This document shows positions 21,258-29,402 of a DNA stretch of 38,347 nucleotides, piece after piece. The notes beneath the pieces were generated by a model. The model was not told the DNA's origin, searched no databases, and saw only the letters and a list, made by a program, of their open reading frames with translations. Made by a program: the position numbers and the translations under genes. This DNA comes from Polyangiaceae bacterium (GTDB lineage Bacteria; Myxococcota_A; Polyangia; Polyangiales; Polyangiaceae), in NCBI GenBank assembly GCA_013361525.1, contig JABFXY010000230.1:1-38347 (forward strand), in the 5' to 3' direction. How positions within the stretch are numbered: position 1 is the first letter of the stretch; each line of letters starts with the position of its first letter.

Positions 21258-24257
21258 CTAGCGCCGAACGCTCTCCCGACGAACGCGCAGGATGAGGCGC
21301 AGACCTTGTCCACCATCGTCGGGACGATCGAGCTCGGCGATGACGTCTTCGTTGAGCGGTCCGCTCAATCGATCGCGCGCCTGCTCGATCGTGCGGACGT
21401 CGGACCCGCCGAGCTTCAGCAGCCGATCGCCCGGCTCGATCCCGGCGAGCTCTGCTTCTCCGCCTTCGGGGACGTCCAACACGACGACGCCTCCGTTGCG
21501 CTCGGCGAGGGTGACCGCGACGGAGCCCGCGGCGCGGATCTTTCGCGGGTCGTACTCCTGCGCGGGGATCGTGATCTCCACGCGGCGCGTGACCCGATCT
21601 GCACGAACCTCGATGTCCGCGGCGCGTCCACGCCCGAGCTCCGGGCTGTACGCCTCCAGAGCGACCATGCCGGCAGGAAGGCCTTTCAGCTCGAATCTAC
21701 CGTCGGCATCGGTTTGCGCGAGTCCATAGGGGAGCTTGCCGATCGGCAAGTAGGTCGGCACCGCGTCGCGTCCGACCCGCGCGCCGGCGATGGCGTTTCC
21801 CTGATCGTCGATGACCACGCCCTCGACCGAACCTGCCGGAAGCAGATCGATCGTCTCGAGCTCGACCGGCCGCCGCTCGTCCCCGGCGAACGCAAACACG
21901 CGCTCGTCCTCGGCGTAGTCCTGCGCGCGCGTGACGATGCGGATCCTTCCGGACGCGAGATCTTGCACCTCGAACGTCCCGTCTTCGCTCGTCTCGACGT
22001 GGCGGGCGCCGGTCAGCGTGTAGAGCGTGAGCGACGCGCCTTCGAGCTTCACGCGGCCGCCTTTGCCGGTGACGTCACCCCGCAGAGCCAGGCCCGGCGT
22101 GAGCTTGAACTCGTGTTCCTTCTTCGCTTCGGGGATCGTCTCGACCATGGGGGCGCGACCGGGGCGCTCGGCGGTGATGCGGAGCGGAAGACCACGCGCG
22201 CCAGGAACCTCGACGGTGCCGTCGTCGTTGGTGAAGTGCGTCCGATAGAGAACGGTCGCGAGATCCAGCGAGACGACCTTCGCTTCGACGCGAGACAGTG
22301 GAAAACCTCGCTCGTCGACGAAGCGGAGCGTCGTCGGCTCGCGCTGCTTCGGCAGGATGATCTCGATCTTCTTTCGCTTACCGGGCTCGAGATCGAGCTC
22401 GAGCCGCGCGGCGACCTCACCGGCACCGTCGGCGCGGTAGACGCTGATCAAGATCGCGGGCGGCACCGAAGCCACGGCGAAGGAGCCGTCCTCGGTCGAA
22501 TAGGTGATCTGGTTGTACGTGCCCTCGAGTCCGGTGATCTCGAGCCGCGCACCCTCGACCGGCAGGCGATCTTCTTCGAGCACGCGGCCTTCGAGGCGCG
22601 CGCCGCGGTAGAGCACCACGTGGATCTCGATCTCGCCGCCCGGCTTGATGGTGAGCACGTCGGAGATCGACTCGGTGTACTCCGGGTGACGAACGAGCAC
22701 CTGCACCCGCCCCGGCGTGACAGGTGAGGCGCGGAAGGTGCCGTCGTCGCCGGTGACCCAGGGGTCGCCGCCACCAGCTCCGCCGAGCGACGAGTCGCCG
22801 CTGAACGCCCCGCCCGCGTGCGGGATATCGGGGATCGGCCCCGGCATGACGCCGAGCTCGCCGCGCGGGATGAGCGGCACCGGACCTTGCATCGCGAACT
22901 CGAAGAGATCGTCGCGGATGACCGAACGATCCGACGACTCTTGGATCGGCATGCCGTCGACGTCGGTACCGAACACTTCGATCATCGCGCCGTCGATCGG
23001 GAAGCCTCGCTCGTCGCGCACGTCGCCGACGATCGTTCCGCCGCGGAGCAGCGGGATCGTCACCGCGTTGTCGACCACGGCATCGCCGCCCATCGTCCGG
23101 CCGACGAAACCTTCCGCGCGCGTCGACACCGACACGAGGCCTTCGGTGAGTGGTCCGACGACGGCCAGACCTTCTTTGTTGGTGCGCGCCTCCATCGGGA
23201 AGGACGACAGGCCTTCCTCGACGACGACCACCGCAGCACCTTCGACTTTGCGCGGCTCGTACCCATCGGCGCGCATCGGACCGTCGGTCACGGTGACGCT
23301 GATGAAGCGGCCATCGACGAGCGTCAGGGTGCGCTGGACGAGCTTTCCCTGCGCGAGCGGGATGCTCATGTCGGTCGCGGAGACCCGGTTTTCTTTTCGG
23401 GCCTTGAGATCGTAGAGGCCGGCGTAAAGCCCGGTGATCGACACCTCACCTTGCTCGTCGGTGGTCGCGCTTCGCGCAGGCCAGATGCCCGGACCCGACA
23501 GCAGCACCTCCGCATCGGGCACCGGCGTACCGTCTTGATCGACGACCGTCACCTCGAGCCCGCCGAGTCGCTCGAGGCGAATCTCGAGCGGCGCGACATC
23601 GGGATACACACCGCTGCGCGCGACCACGTCGTACCCCTCCGCCTCGACCGACACGGCCCAGGGCGGTGGACCGAGTCGATCCAACGTGAGACTGCCGTCG
23701 TCACCCGTGAGCATCACGTGCGCGAGCGGATCCGAACCGGTGACGGAGACACTGGCTCGCGCAACGGGATCGCCCTTCTCGTCGACGACACGAACCGCGA
23801 GCGCGCTCGCGTCGCGCAAGGCCAGCGTGACCGATCGCTTGAGGAGCTCTTGCTCGCCCGGTCCGACGAACACACGCGTCGAGGCGCGGCTCTTCTGCGG
23901 ACCGTAAGCGACGACCCACAGCTCACCGCGCGGCTCGCCGGTAAACGAGAGCACCTCCGCGCCGCGCGTCCACTGCTCCCCGGCGAAGAACACCTCACCT
24001 TCGGGATCGACATAGAACACGCGCACGACCGCGTTCGCGAGCGCGCGGCCTTCGCCGTCGACGACGTGAACGTCGAGCGATACGTCACCCGCCGGCGCCG
24101 GCACGACGGCGGCCAGGATCGCCGGCGGCTGCCACGGCATCATGCGCACGTCGCGAAGCGTGAAGACAAACAGCAGACAGACCGCCGCCGCGAGGGCGAC
24201 GAGCACACGATCGAAAATGCGTGCGGCGCGTTCGGCGGAGACCCTCACGGGCCTCAC
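21258..24257 (-). CDS. Membrane-anchored protein with carboxypeptidase-regulatory-like repeats and a C-terminal PDZ domain
   Basis: Predicted 999-residue protein. One transmembrane helix (about residues 17-33) follows a short basic N-terminus, so the bulk is periplasmic. Many beta-sandwich modules of the carboxypeptidase-regulatory/TonB-plug-like type follow, recognisable from repeated VVDxDGxPVxxAxVxVxG and DGxFxLxxLPxG patterns such as VVDEKGDPVARASVSVTG and TDADGRFELKGLPAG. The last 110 residues form a PDZ-like domain (VVVLDVPEGGEAELAGIEPGDRLLKLGG). There is no protease triad, so it is probably a scaffold or binding protein. The start is a GTG at 24257 whose GTGA overlaps the LeuA-like gene's stop; a second GTG at 24248 has a closer GAGG. 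Upstream open frame is a shadow of that gene. Confidence 0.85.
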   Translation of the reverse strand: MRPVRVSAERAARIFDRVLVALAAAVCLLFVFTLRDVRMMPWQPPAILAAVVPAPAGDVSLDVHVVDGEGRALANAVVRVFYVDPEGEVFFAGEQWTRGAEVLSFTGEPRGELWVVAYGPQKSRASTRVFVGPGEQELLKRSVTLALRDASALAVRVVDEKGDPVARASVSVTGSDPLAHVMLTGDDGSLTLDRLGPPPWAVSVEAEGYDVVARSGVYPDVAPLEIRLERLGGLEVTVVDQDGTPVPDAEVLLSGPGIWPARSATTDEQGEVSITGLYAGLYDLKARKENRVSATDMSIPLAQGKLVQRTLTLVDGRFISVTVTDGPMRADGYEPRKVEGAAVVVVEEGLSSFPMEARTNKEGLAVVGPLTEGLVSVSTRAEGFVGRTMGGDAVVDNAVTIPLLRGGTIVGDVRDERGFPIDGAMIEVFGTDVDGMPIQESSDRSVIRDDLFEFAMQGPVPLIPRGELGVMPGPIPDIPHAGGAFSGDSSLGGAGGGDPWVTGDDGTFRASPVTPGRVQVLVRHPEYTESISDVLTIKPGGEIEIHVVLYRGARLEGRVLEEDRLPVEGARLEITGLEGTYNQITYSTEDGSFAVASVPPAILISVYRADGAGEVAARLELDLEPGKRKKIEIILPKQREPTTLRFVDERGFPLSRVEAKVVSLDLATVLYRTHFTNDDGTVEVPGARGLPLRITAERPGRAPMVETIPEAKKEHEFKLTPGLALRGDVTGKGGRVKLEGASLTLYTLTGARHVETSEDGTFEVQDLASGRIRIVTRAQDYAEDERVFAFAGDERRPVELETIDLLPAGSVEGVVIDDQGNAIAGARVGRDAVPTYLPIGKLPYGLAQTDADGRFELKGLPAGMVALEAYSPELGRGRAADIEVRADRVTRRVEITIPAQEYDPRKIRAAGSVAVTLAERNGGVVVLDVPEGGEAELAGIEPGDRLLKLGGSDVRTIEQARDRLSGPLNEDVIAELDRPDDGGQGLRLILRVRRESVRR

Positions 24258-25558
24258 ATTCGCGTCGACGAGCCGCGCACCTCCGCGACCACCGACATGA
24301 CTTCGTCGTCGGTCAGGTTGTGCGGCGTCGTCTTCGCCTTCTTGAGGATCGCGTCGACCAGCTCCTTCGACGGCTCGATTTGTCGCTGGCGAAGCCAGAA
24401 GTTCACGTTGGAAGCGCCGGACATGTACCCGATGCAGATCTCCTGGTGGCGCCCGAACATGCCCGCCGGAACACCGGAATAGATCCGATCGGCGAGCCAG
24501 GCGTCGCCCTTCTGCTGTGCCTTGATGATCGCCGCCGCGTGTACGCCGGTCGCCGTGCGGAACGCGTCCGCGCCGACGAGCGGGTAGTTGATCGGAACGC
24601 TCCAACCGACCGCGTCCGCCGCGACCTTGCAGTACTCGAGCAGGTGCGTGAGGTCCTGACCCTCGAGGTAGTGCAGGAGCTTCAGGTTCAACAGAATGAG
24701 CTCCATCGGGGCGTTGCCGACACGCTCACCGATGCCGAGCGCGGTGCCGTGCGTGCGGTCCGCGCCCCATTCGAGCGCCATGATCGCGTTGACGAGGGCG
24801 AGGCCGCGATCGTTGTGGCCGTGCCAGTCGATGCCGACGGTCGCGCCCATCCCGGCGACGATGCTTCGCGTGAAGCCGATGAGGTTGCGGACGCCGTCCG
24901 GCGTCGAGTGACCGACCGTGTCGCAGAGACAGAGCCGCGATGCGCCGTGATCGATCGCGTTCTTGAACAACGTCGCGAGCGAGTCCGGCCGCGAGCGGGT
25001 CGTGTCCTCGGTCACGTAGGCGACCGACAAGCCCGCCTTCACCGCGACGTCGATCGCCTCGGCCGATCGCTTCGCGATCGTCGCGATGTCCCAGTCCTCC
25101 GCGAGCTGGCGGATCGGGCTCGACCCGATGAACGCGTACACCTCGACCGGGATCCCGGCGCGCTGCGAGATCTCGATCATCGGCGTGATGTCGCTCACGA
25201 CCGTTCGACCTGCACATGCGACGCGGAGCTTCAGCTTGTTGTCGGTGATCTCCCGGCACATCCTCAGCACGTCGTCGAACGCACGCTTGGAGCTGCCCGG
25301 CAGGCCGATGTCCGCGACGTGGATGCCGATCTTCTCCATCAAGTGGATCAGCTTGAGCTTCGACTCGATGTCCGGATCCTGAACGCTCGGGTTCTGCAGC
25401 CCGTCGCGCAGGGTCTCGTCGAAGAACGTGATCCCCTCGGGAAATAGGCGTCCGCGGCGTCCGACCTCGTTCCAGTCGTAGATGAGGTCGCCTTGTGAGG
25501 ACGGCGACGCCGAGGAGCTGGGAGGGTTTTGTGAGGCTTGGTCCCCGGCGGAGTTCAT
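24254..25558 (-). CDS. LeuA-like DRE-TIM acyltransferase (2-isopropylmalate/homocitrate synthase family)
   Basis: Predicted 434-residue enzyme of the DRE-TIM family, which condenses acetyl-CoA with a 2-oxo acid. The family motif DETLRDG (47-53) carries the catalytic Arg51-Asp52. Metal ligands come from HGHND (246-250), and the LeuA-type motif EDTTRSRP (184-191) and GIGERVGN follow. RDGLQN also resembles HMG-CoA lyase, so the exact substrate is open: 2-isopropylmalate, citramalate and homocitrate synthases are all candidates. The C-terminus after residue 370 looks like the linker subdomain only; the LeuA allosteric regulatory domain is missing, so leucine feedback is unlikely in the usual form. 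It is coupled by GTGA to the PDZ-protein gene. It diverges from ccmF. Confidence 0.9.
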   Translation of the reverse strand: MNSAGDQASQNPPSSSASPSSQGDLIYDWNEVGRRGRLFPEGITFFDETLRDGLQNPSVQDPDIESKLKLIHLMEKIGIHVADIGLPGSSKRAFDDVLRMCREITDNKLKLRVACAGRTVVSDITPMIEISQRAGIPVEVYAFIGSSPIRQLAEDWDIATIAKRSAEAIDVAVKAGLSVAYVTEDTTRSRPDSLATLFKNAIDHGASRLCLCDTVGHSTPDGVRNLIGFTRSIVAGMGATVGIDWHGHNDRGLALVNAIMALEWGADRTHGTALGIGERVGNAPMELILLNLKLLHYLEGQDLTHLLEYCKVAADAVGWSVPINYPLVGADAFRTATGVHAAAIIKAQQKGDAWLADRIYSGVPAGMFGRHQEICIGYMSGASNVNFWLRQRQIEPSKELVDAILKKAKTTPHNLTDDEVMSVVAEVRGSSTRM

Positions 25559-25563
25559 GGCTC

Positions 25564-25569
25564 AGTATA
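25564..25569 (-). promoter_or_regulatory. TATACT, possible -10 box of the LeuA-like gene
   Basis: On the minus strand TATACT lies 6 bp upstream of the ATG at 25558. If used, transcription would start almost at the ATG and the mRNA would be nearly leaderless. No good -35 was found, and a GAGG further upstream could instead serve as a ribosome site, so this is weak. Confidence 0.25.
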
Positions 25570-25702
25570 CCTCGCGCGTATGCGCCGACTGGACGGCAAT
25601 CTGTCCCCCGAAGGCCGTTCGAAAGCAACGACGGCGTTGGACAAAAGACAGCCGACCAGCATGGCTTATGCCCGGCCCAGACCCTAAGCTTGGTGACCCT
25701 TC

Positions 25703-27973
25703 ATGTGGCAATCCCTCCCTGAGTTCGGCACAGTCGTCCTTTACGCCATCCTCGCGGCGGCTGGATACACGCTGGCCGTCTCGTTAGCAGCGGGGTTGGG
25801 GCGGCCTCGGCTTCTGCAAGCAGCGCGTCATGGCGCGTACGGGACCATCGCGTTGATCGGTCTCGGCGTGTTGACGCTCATGTACGGCTTCGTGAGCGGC
25901 GACTACCGCCTCCGATACGTTTCGGAGAACAGCGACCGCACGATGTCGACGGCCTATCAGCTCGTGGCGCTGTGGGGCGGCCAAGACGGAAGCTGGCTCT
26001 GGTGGATCTTTCTGACGGGTCTCTTCAGCGCGATCTGCATCGCGTGGATGGGCCGCAGATACCAACAGCTGCAGCCCTACGTCCTCGCGACGCTGATGAG
26101 CGTCATCGCGTTCGAAACGGTGCTGCTCATCTTCGCGGTCGCGCCCTTCGGCACCAACATCGGCGGCGCTCCGACGGAAGGTCTCGGTCTCAATTACCAG
26201 CTTCGCACCTGGTACATGATCATCCACCCGCCGAGCCTCTACGTCGGCTTCACCAGCGCCGCGGTGCCGTTCGGTTTCTGCATGGCCGCGCTCGTCACGG
26301 GTCGCCTCGACGCAGAGTGGATCAACGCCACCCGCCGATGGATGGTGTTCTCGTGGTTGTTCCTCTCCATCGGCAACATCCTCGGGATGATGTGGGCCTA
26401 CGAGGAGCTCGGCTGGGGTGGTGACTGGGCCTGGGACCCGGTGGAGAACGCAGCGTGTCTGCCGTGGTGGACGGCGAGCGCCTACGTCCACTCGACGATG
26501 ATCCAAGAGCGGCGAGGGATGTTCAAAATCTGGAACGTCTTCCTCATCGTCGCGACCTTCTGGCTGACCATCTTCGCAACCTTCCTCACGCGCTCGGGCA
26601 TGATCTCGAGCGTCCACTCCTTCGCGAAGAGCAGCATCGGCCCCTACTTCCTGTTCTTCCTCGGCCTGCTCGCGGCGACGTCGATCGCGCTCGTGGTGTG
26701 GCGCATCCCGATGCTCAAAAGCGAGAACTCGCTCGAGAGCCCGCTGTCGCGCGAGACGGCGTTCGTCCTCAACAACTGGTCGCTCCTCGCGTGCTGTACG
26801 TTCATCGCCGTCGCGACGTGTTGGCCGCTCTTCAGCGAGAAGTTCCTCAACTACAAGTCCGCGGTCGGGCCGACGTTCTACAACTTCTGGCTGCCGATCC
26901 CGTTCATCGTCGTCTTCGCGTTGATGTGCATCGCGCCGCTCCTCGGTTGGAGAAAGACATCACCAGAGCTCTTCAGAAAGAGCTTCTTTTGGCCGACGCT
27001 GGCGATGGTCGCGGGCATCGCGTTGCACTTCGCGATCGCGAAGCCGCTCCGCATGTGGCCGTTCGTGCATGTAACGAACCTGTACCCGCTGCCCGAGCCG
27101 CAGATCGCCGCCGGGATGAGTGGGTTCTCGCTGCTGTCGGCGAAGGTGATCCACTACGTCGGCGCGGCGATCGCGTGGACCAACGGCAAGCTGCCGCTCG
27201 TGGTCACGGCGCTCGCGTCGTTCAAGCTCGCGGTCGTCGTCCAAGAGTTCGCGCGCGGCACCGCTGCTCGCCAGCGCGCCGCGAAGCAGAAGAACGAGAC
27301 GGAGATCCTTCCGCTGTCGGTGCTGCAGCTCGTCTGGAAATCGCGCCGTCGCTACGGCGGGTACATCGTGCACCTCGGCATGGTCCTGGTGTTCGTCCAC
27401 TTCACCGGCCGCGCCTGGGCGACCGACGTCGAGGCCTCCGTCGAGAAGGGCCAGACCTTGAAGATCGACGAGGCGTATTCGGTTCGCTACGTCGACACGC
27501 ACATGCGCAACGACCCCGAGAAGCGTTCGGTCATCTCGGACGTCGAGGTCTACGAACGCGGCAAGCTGAAGACGGTCCTCCACCCCGCGCAGAACATCTA
27601 CAAGTCGCGCCGGGGCGAGACGTCGACCGAGATCGATCGCTTCGTGACGGCTCGTGACGACCTCTACATCGCGCAGGGCTCGGTCGACCCGAAGACCAAG
27701 ATCGCGACGTTCCACATCTACGTGAACCCGTTCGCGGCGCTGCTCGTGTTCGCCGGCCTGATCATGATCGTGGGCGCGGTGATATCGATGTTCCCCGACG
27801 TGCAAGAACAGGAGGTGACGGCGTTCAGCTACGTCCGGGCGATGGCCGGCGTGGCGACGACGATCATCTTCTTCCTTTCTCTCGTCTTCTGGCCCAAGGT
27901 CCAGCACCGACCGATGCAACCCATCGACGCGGCCTGGCTCGAAGACGCGCCGGTATCCGCTCTGGAACAATGA
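25703..27973 (+). CDS. ccmF: Cytochrome c maturation haem lyase subunit CcmF
   Basis: Predicted 756-residue polytopic membrane protein of the CcmF/NrfE/CcsA haem-handling family, which attaches haem to apocytochrome c in system I. The tryptophan-rich WWD signature WGGDWAWDPVENAACLPWW lies at about residues 238-256. Conserved His residues flank it (IHPPSLYVG; SSVHSFAKSS), consistent with haem ligation. About a dozen or more transmembrane helices are visible. A periplasmic soluble part at about 570-680 (DVEASVEKGQTLKIDEAY) is followed by a last helix. The length is slightly above E. coli CcmF (about 650). Its ATGA overlaps the next gene, so translation is coupled. The other ccm genes are not in this window. 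Confidence 0.95.
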   Translation: MWQSLPEFGTVVLYAILAAAGYTLAVSLAAGLGRPRLLQAARHGAYGTIALIGLGVLTLMYGFVSGDYRLRYVSENSDRTMSTAYQLVALWGGQDGSWLWWIFLTGLFSAICIAWMGRRYQQLQPYVLATLMSVIAFETVLLIFAVAPFGTNIGGAPTEGLGLNYQLRTWYMIIHPPSLYVGFTSAAVPFGFCMAALVTGRLDAEWINATRRWMVFSWLFLSIGNILGMMWAYEELGWGGDWAWDPVENAACLPWWTASAYVHSTMIQERRGMFKIWNVFLIVATFWLTIFATFLTRSGMISSVHSFAKSSIGPYFLFFLGLLAATSIALVVWRIPMLKSENSLESPLSRETAFVLNNWSLLACCTFIAVATCWPLFSEKFLNYKSAVGPTFYNFWLPIPFIVVFALMCIAPLLGWRKTSPELFRKSFFWPTLAMVAGIALHFAIAKPLRMWPFVHVTNLYPLPEPQIAAGMSGFSLLSAKVIHYVGAAIAWTNGKLPLVVTALASFKLAVVVQEFARGTAARQRAAKQKNETEILPLSVLQLVWKSRRRYGGYIVHLGMVLVFVHFTGRAWATDVEASVEKGQTLKIDEAYSVRYVDTHMRNDPEKRSVISDVEVYERGKLKTVLHPAQNIYKSRRGETSTEIDRFVTARDDLYIAQGSVDPKTKIATFHIYVNPFAALLVFAGLIMIVGAVISMFPDVQEQEVTAFSYVRAMAGVATTIIFFLSLVFWPKVQHRPMQPIDAAWLEDAPVSALEQ

Positions 27974-28569
27974 AGTCGCCTGAATTCCTCCGTTCGTTGT
28001 CATTGTGGCGCCGGCGCTCGTCGAGCTCCCAGGAGCCGGCGCGCCGGTGGATCCGGCGCCTGCTCGTCGTGCTCGCCGTCGCGATCATCGCGCCGACGGT
28101 CTACCCGGGCAGCGCGGTCGGTCAGGCGCACGTCGACCGCGGCGGGACCGTCGGGATTCAGAACCAGACCGAGCGGGACCTGTTCTTCAGCCTCATCTGC
28201 AAATGCGGCTGCCCTCGCGAGACGCTGGGCACCTGCACCTGCGACTATGCGAGCTCCCGCCGCGAAGAGCTGCGCGACCTCCTCGGTCAGGGGATGAGCG
28301 TCCAGGCCATTCAGAAGGCGTACGCCTCACGCTTCGGCACCGACGCGCTCGCCGTCCCCACGAACGAAGGCATCGGCGCGCTCATCTGGGCGTTGCCGCT
28401 CGTCGCGTTCATCGGCGGCGCCGTGTTGGTTGCGTTCCTCCTCAAGCGGTGGACGGCGCGTGGCGCAAAAAATGGCGCCAAAGCCGCGGCTGCGGGTGCT
28501 TCAAGCTCGACGGAGCGTGACGCGTACGACGACCGCATCGACGACGAGCTGAAGGAGCTCGATCGATAA
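27970..28569 (+). CDS. CcmH-like thiol-redox subunit with a Cys-rich motif
   Basis: Predicted 199-residue membrane protein. An N-terminal helix (about 31-46) leads to a CcmH-type domain: LICKCGC then PRETLGTCTC, giving Cys77, 79, 81, 89 and 91. Then comes the helical ASSRREELRDLLGQGMSVQAI and the family-like YASRFGTDALAVP, followed by a second transmembrane helix (about 141-163). CcmH normally has a single LRCxxCQ pair that reduces apocytochrome c before haem attachment; five cysteines in a C-x-C-x-C/C-x-C arrangement is a variant. Position right after ccmF, with a 4-bp overlap, supports the role. The ATG is fixed by that overlap. A charged C-terminal tail follows. Confidence 0.88.
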   Translation: MKSPEFLRSLSLWRRRSSSSQEPARRWIRRLLVVLAVAIIAPTVYPGSAVGQAHVDRGGTVGIQNQTERDLFFSLICKCGCPRETLGTCTCDYASSRREELRDLLGQGMSVQAIQKAYASRFGTDALAVPTNEGIGALIWALPLVAFIGGAVLVAFLLKRWTARGAKNGAKAAAAGASSSTERDAYDDRIDDELKELDR

Positions 28570-29402
28570 TGACGACCGACGGGGCGCCTTCCGCCACGAA
28601 GCAGAAGCGCAAACGCGCCGATCGATCGAAGCCGGCGTCCGAGAAGGAAGCGGCGCCGGCGGTAGACGCGACGGCGAAAGAATCGACCGGGCCATCGGTT
28701 GCAGATGCGCCTCGACCGGCCGTGCGTCGTCGTGAGGTCGCGGTCGACGCCGGCATCCCGACGAGCGTGATCGCGGGCGGCCTGCTGATCCTCATCGCAG
28801 TGTTCGCGTTCGGCTGGTTGGAGTTCGGCGCGCCGATCGTCGTGTTGATCCTCGCGGCGCTCGCCCTCGTCGGCGTCATCGCGGCGTTCTGGAGCAGCGT
28901 GCGCACGCTCATCGGCGAGACTCGCCTGACGGGCGCGGACGCATTCGCGATTGGTGCACCCCGCGCGGAGGAAGAGCAGAAGCGCGCGGTGCTGCGAGCC
29001 CTCAAGGATCTCGAGTTCGAGCGCGCCGTCGGAAAGATCAGCGACGAGGACTACGCCGTTCTCGTGCATCGCTATCGCGAAGACGCAAAACGTCTGCTTC
29101 GCATCCTCGACGAAGCGAGCGCCGAGCAACGTCGTCGGGCCGAGGCGATCGTGAACGCGCGGCTCGAGCGCGCGGGGTTCGCGACGGGACCGAGCGGACC
29201 GGCCTTCGAGCCCAAGCCCACCGAAGAAGCGACGCCCGCGGAAGCGGAGCCCACGGAAGCGGCGCCCGCAGAAGCTGCTCCGGCAGAAGCTCCTCCCGCA
29301 GAGGCGCCTGCGGCGGAAGCGACGCCCGCAGAAGCGCCGGCAGCATCCAGCGAGACCGAGACCGAGACCGAGCCTTCCGCGGAGAAGCGCGACGATGTTT
29401 GA
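28569..29402 (+). CDS. Membrane protein of the ccm cluster with SHOCT-like segment and Ala/Pro/Glu tail
   Basis: Predicted 277-residue inner-membrane protein. A polar Lys/Ala-rich N-terminus precedes two transmembrane helices (about 66-84 and 88-108). Then comes an amphipathic segment ALKDLEFERAVGKISDEDY that resembles the SHOCT-type short helix pair and a similar segment of CcmI-type proteins. The last 70 residues are a TPAEAEPTEAAPAEA-type tail. The start ATG overlaps the TAA of the ccmH-like gene (TAATG), and the 3' end overlaps the next gene by 8 bp, so it is translated in series. A CcmI-like role in presenting apocytochrome is possible but not shown. Alternative: an unrelated membrane protein that shares the operon. 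Confidence 0.75.
   Translation: MTTDGAPSATKQKRKRADRSKPASEKEAAPAVDATAKESTGPSVADAPRPAVRRREVAVDAGIPTSVIAGGLLILIAVFAFGWLEFGAPIVVLILAALALVGVIAAFWSSVRTLIGETRLTGADAFAIGAPRAEEEQKRAVLRALKDLEFERAVGKISDEDYAVLVHRYREDAKRLLRILDEASAEQRRRAEAIVNARLERAGFATGPSGPAFEPKPTEEATPAEAEPTEAAPAEAAPAEAPPAEAPAAEATPAEAPAASSETETETEPSAEKRDDV

Noticed and set aside
22818..24482. 554-codon rightward open frame
   Set aside because: Antisense to the PDZ-scaffold gene with a strongly biased Arg/Asp/His composition; no domain is visible.
26960..28003. 347-codon leftward open frame
   Set aside because: Antisense to ccmF, whose family assignment is certain; composition is of the shadow type.
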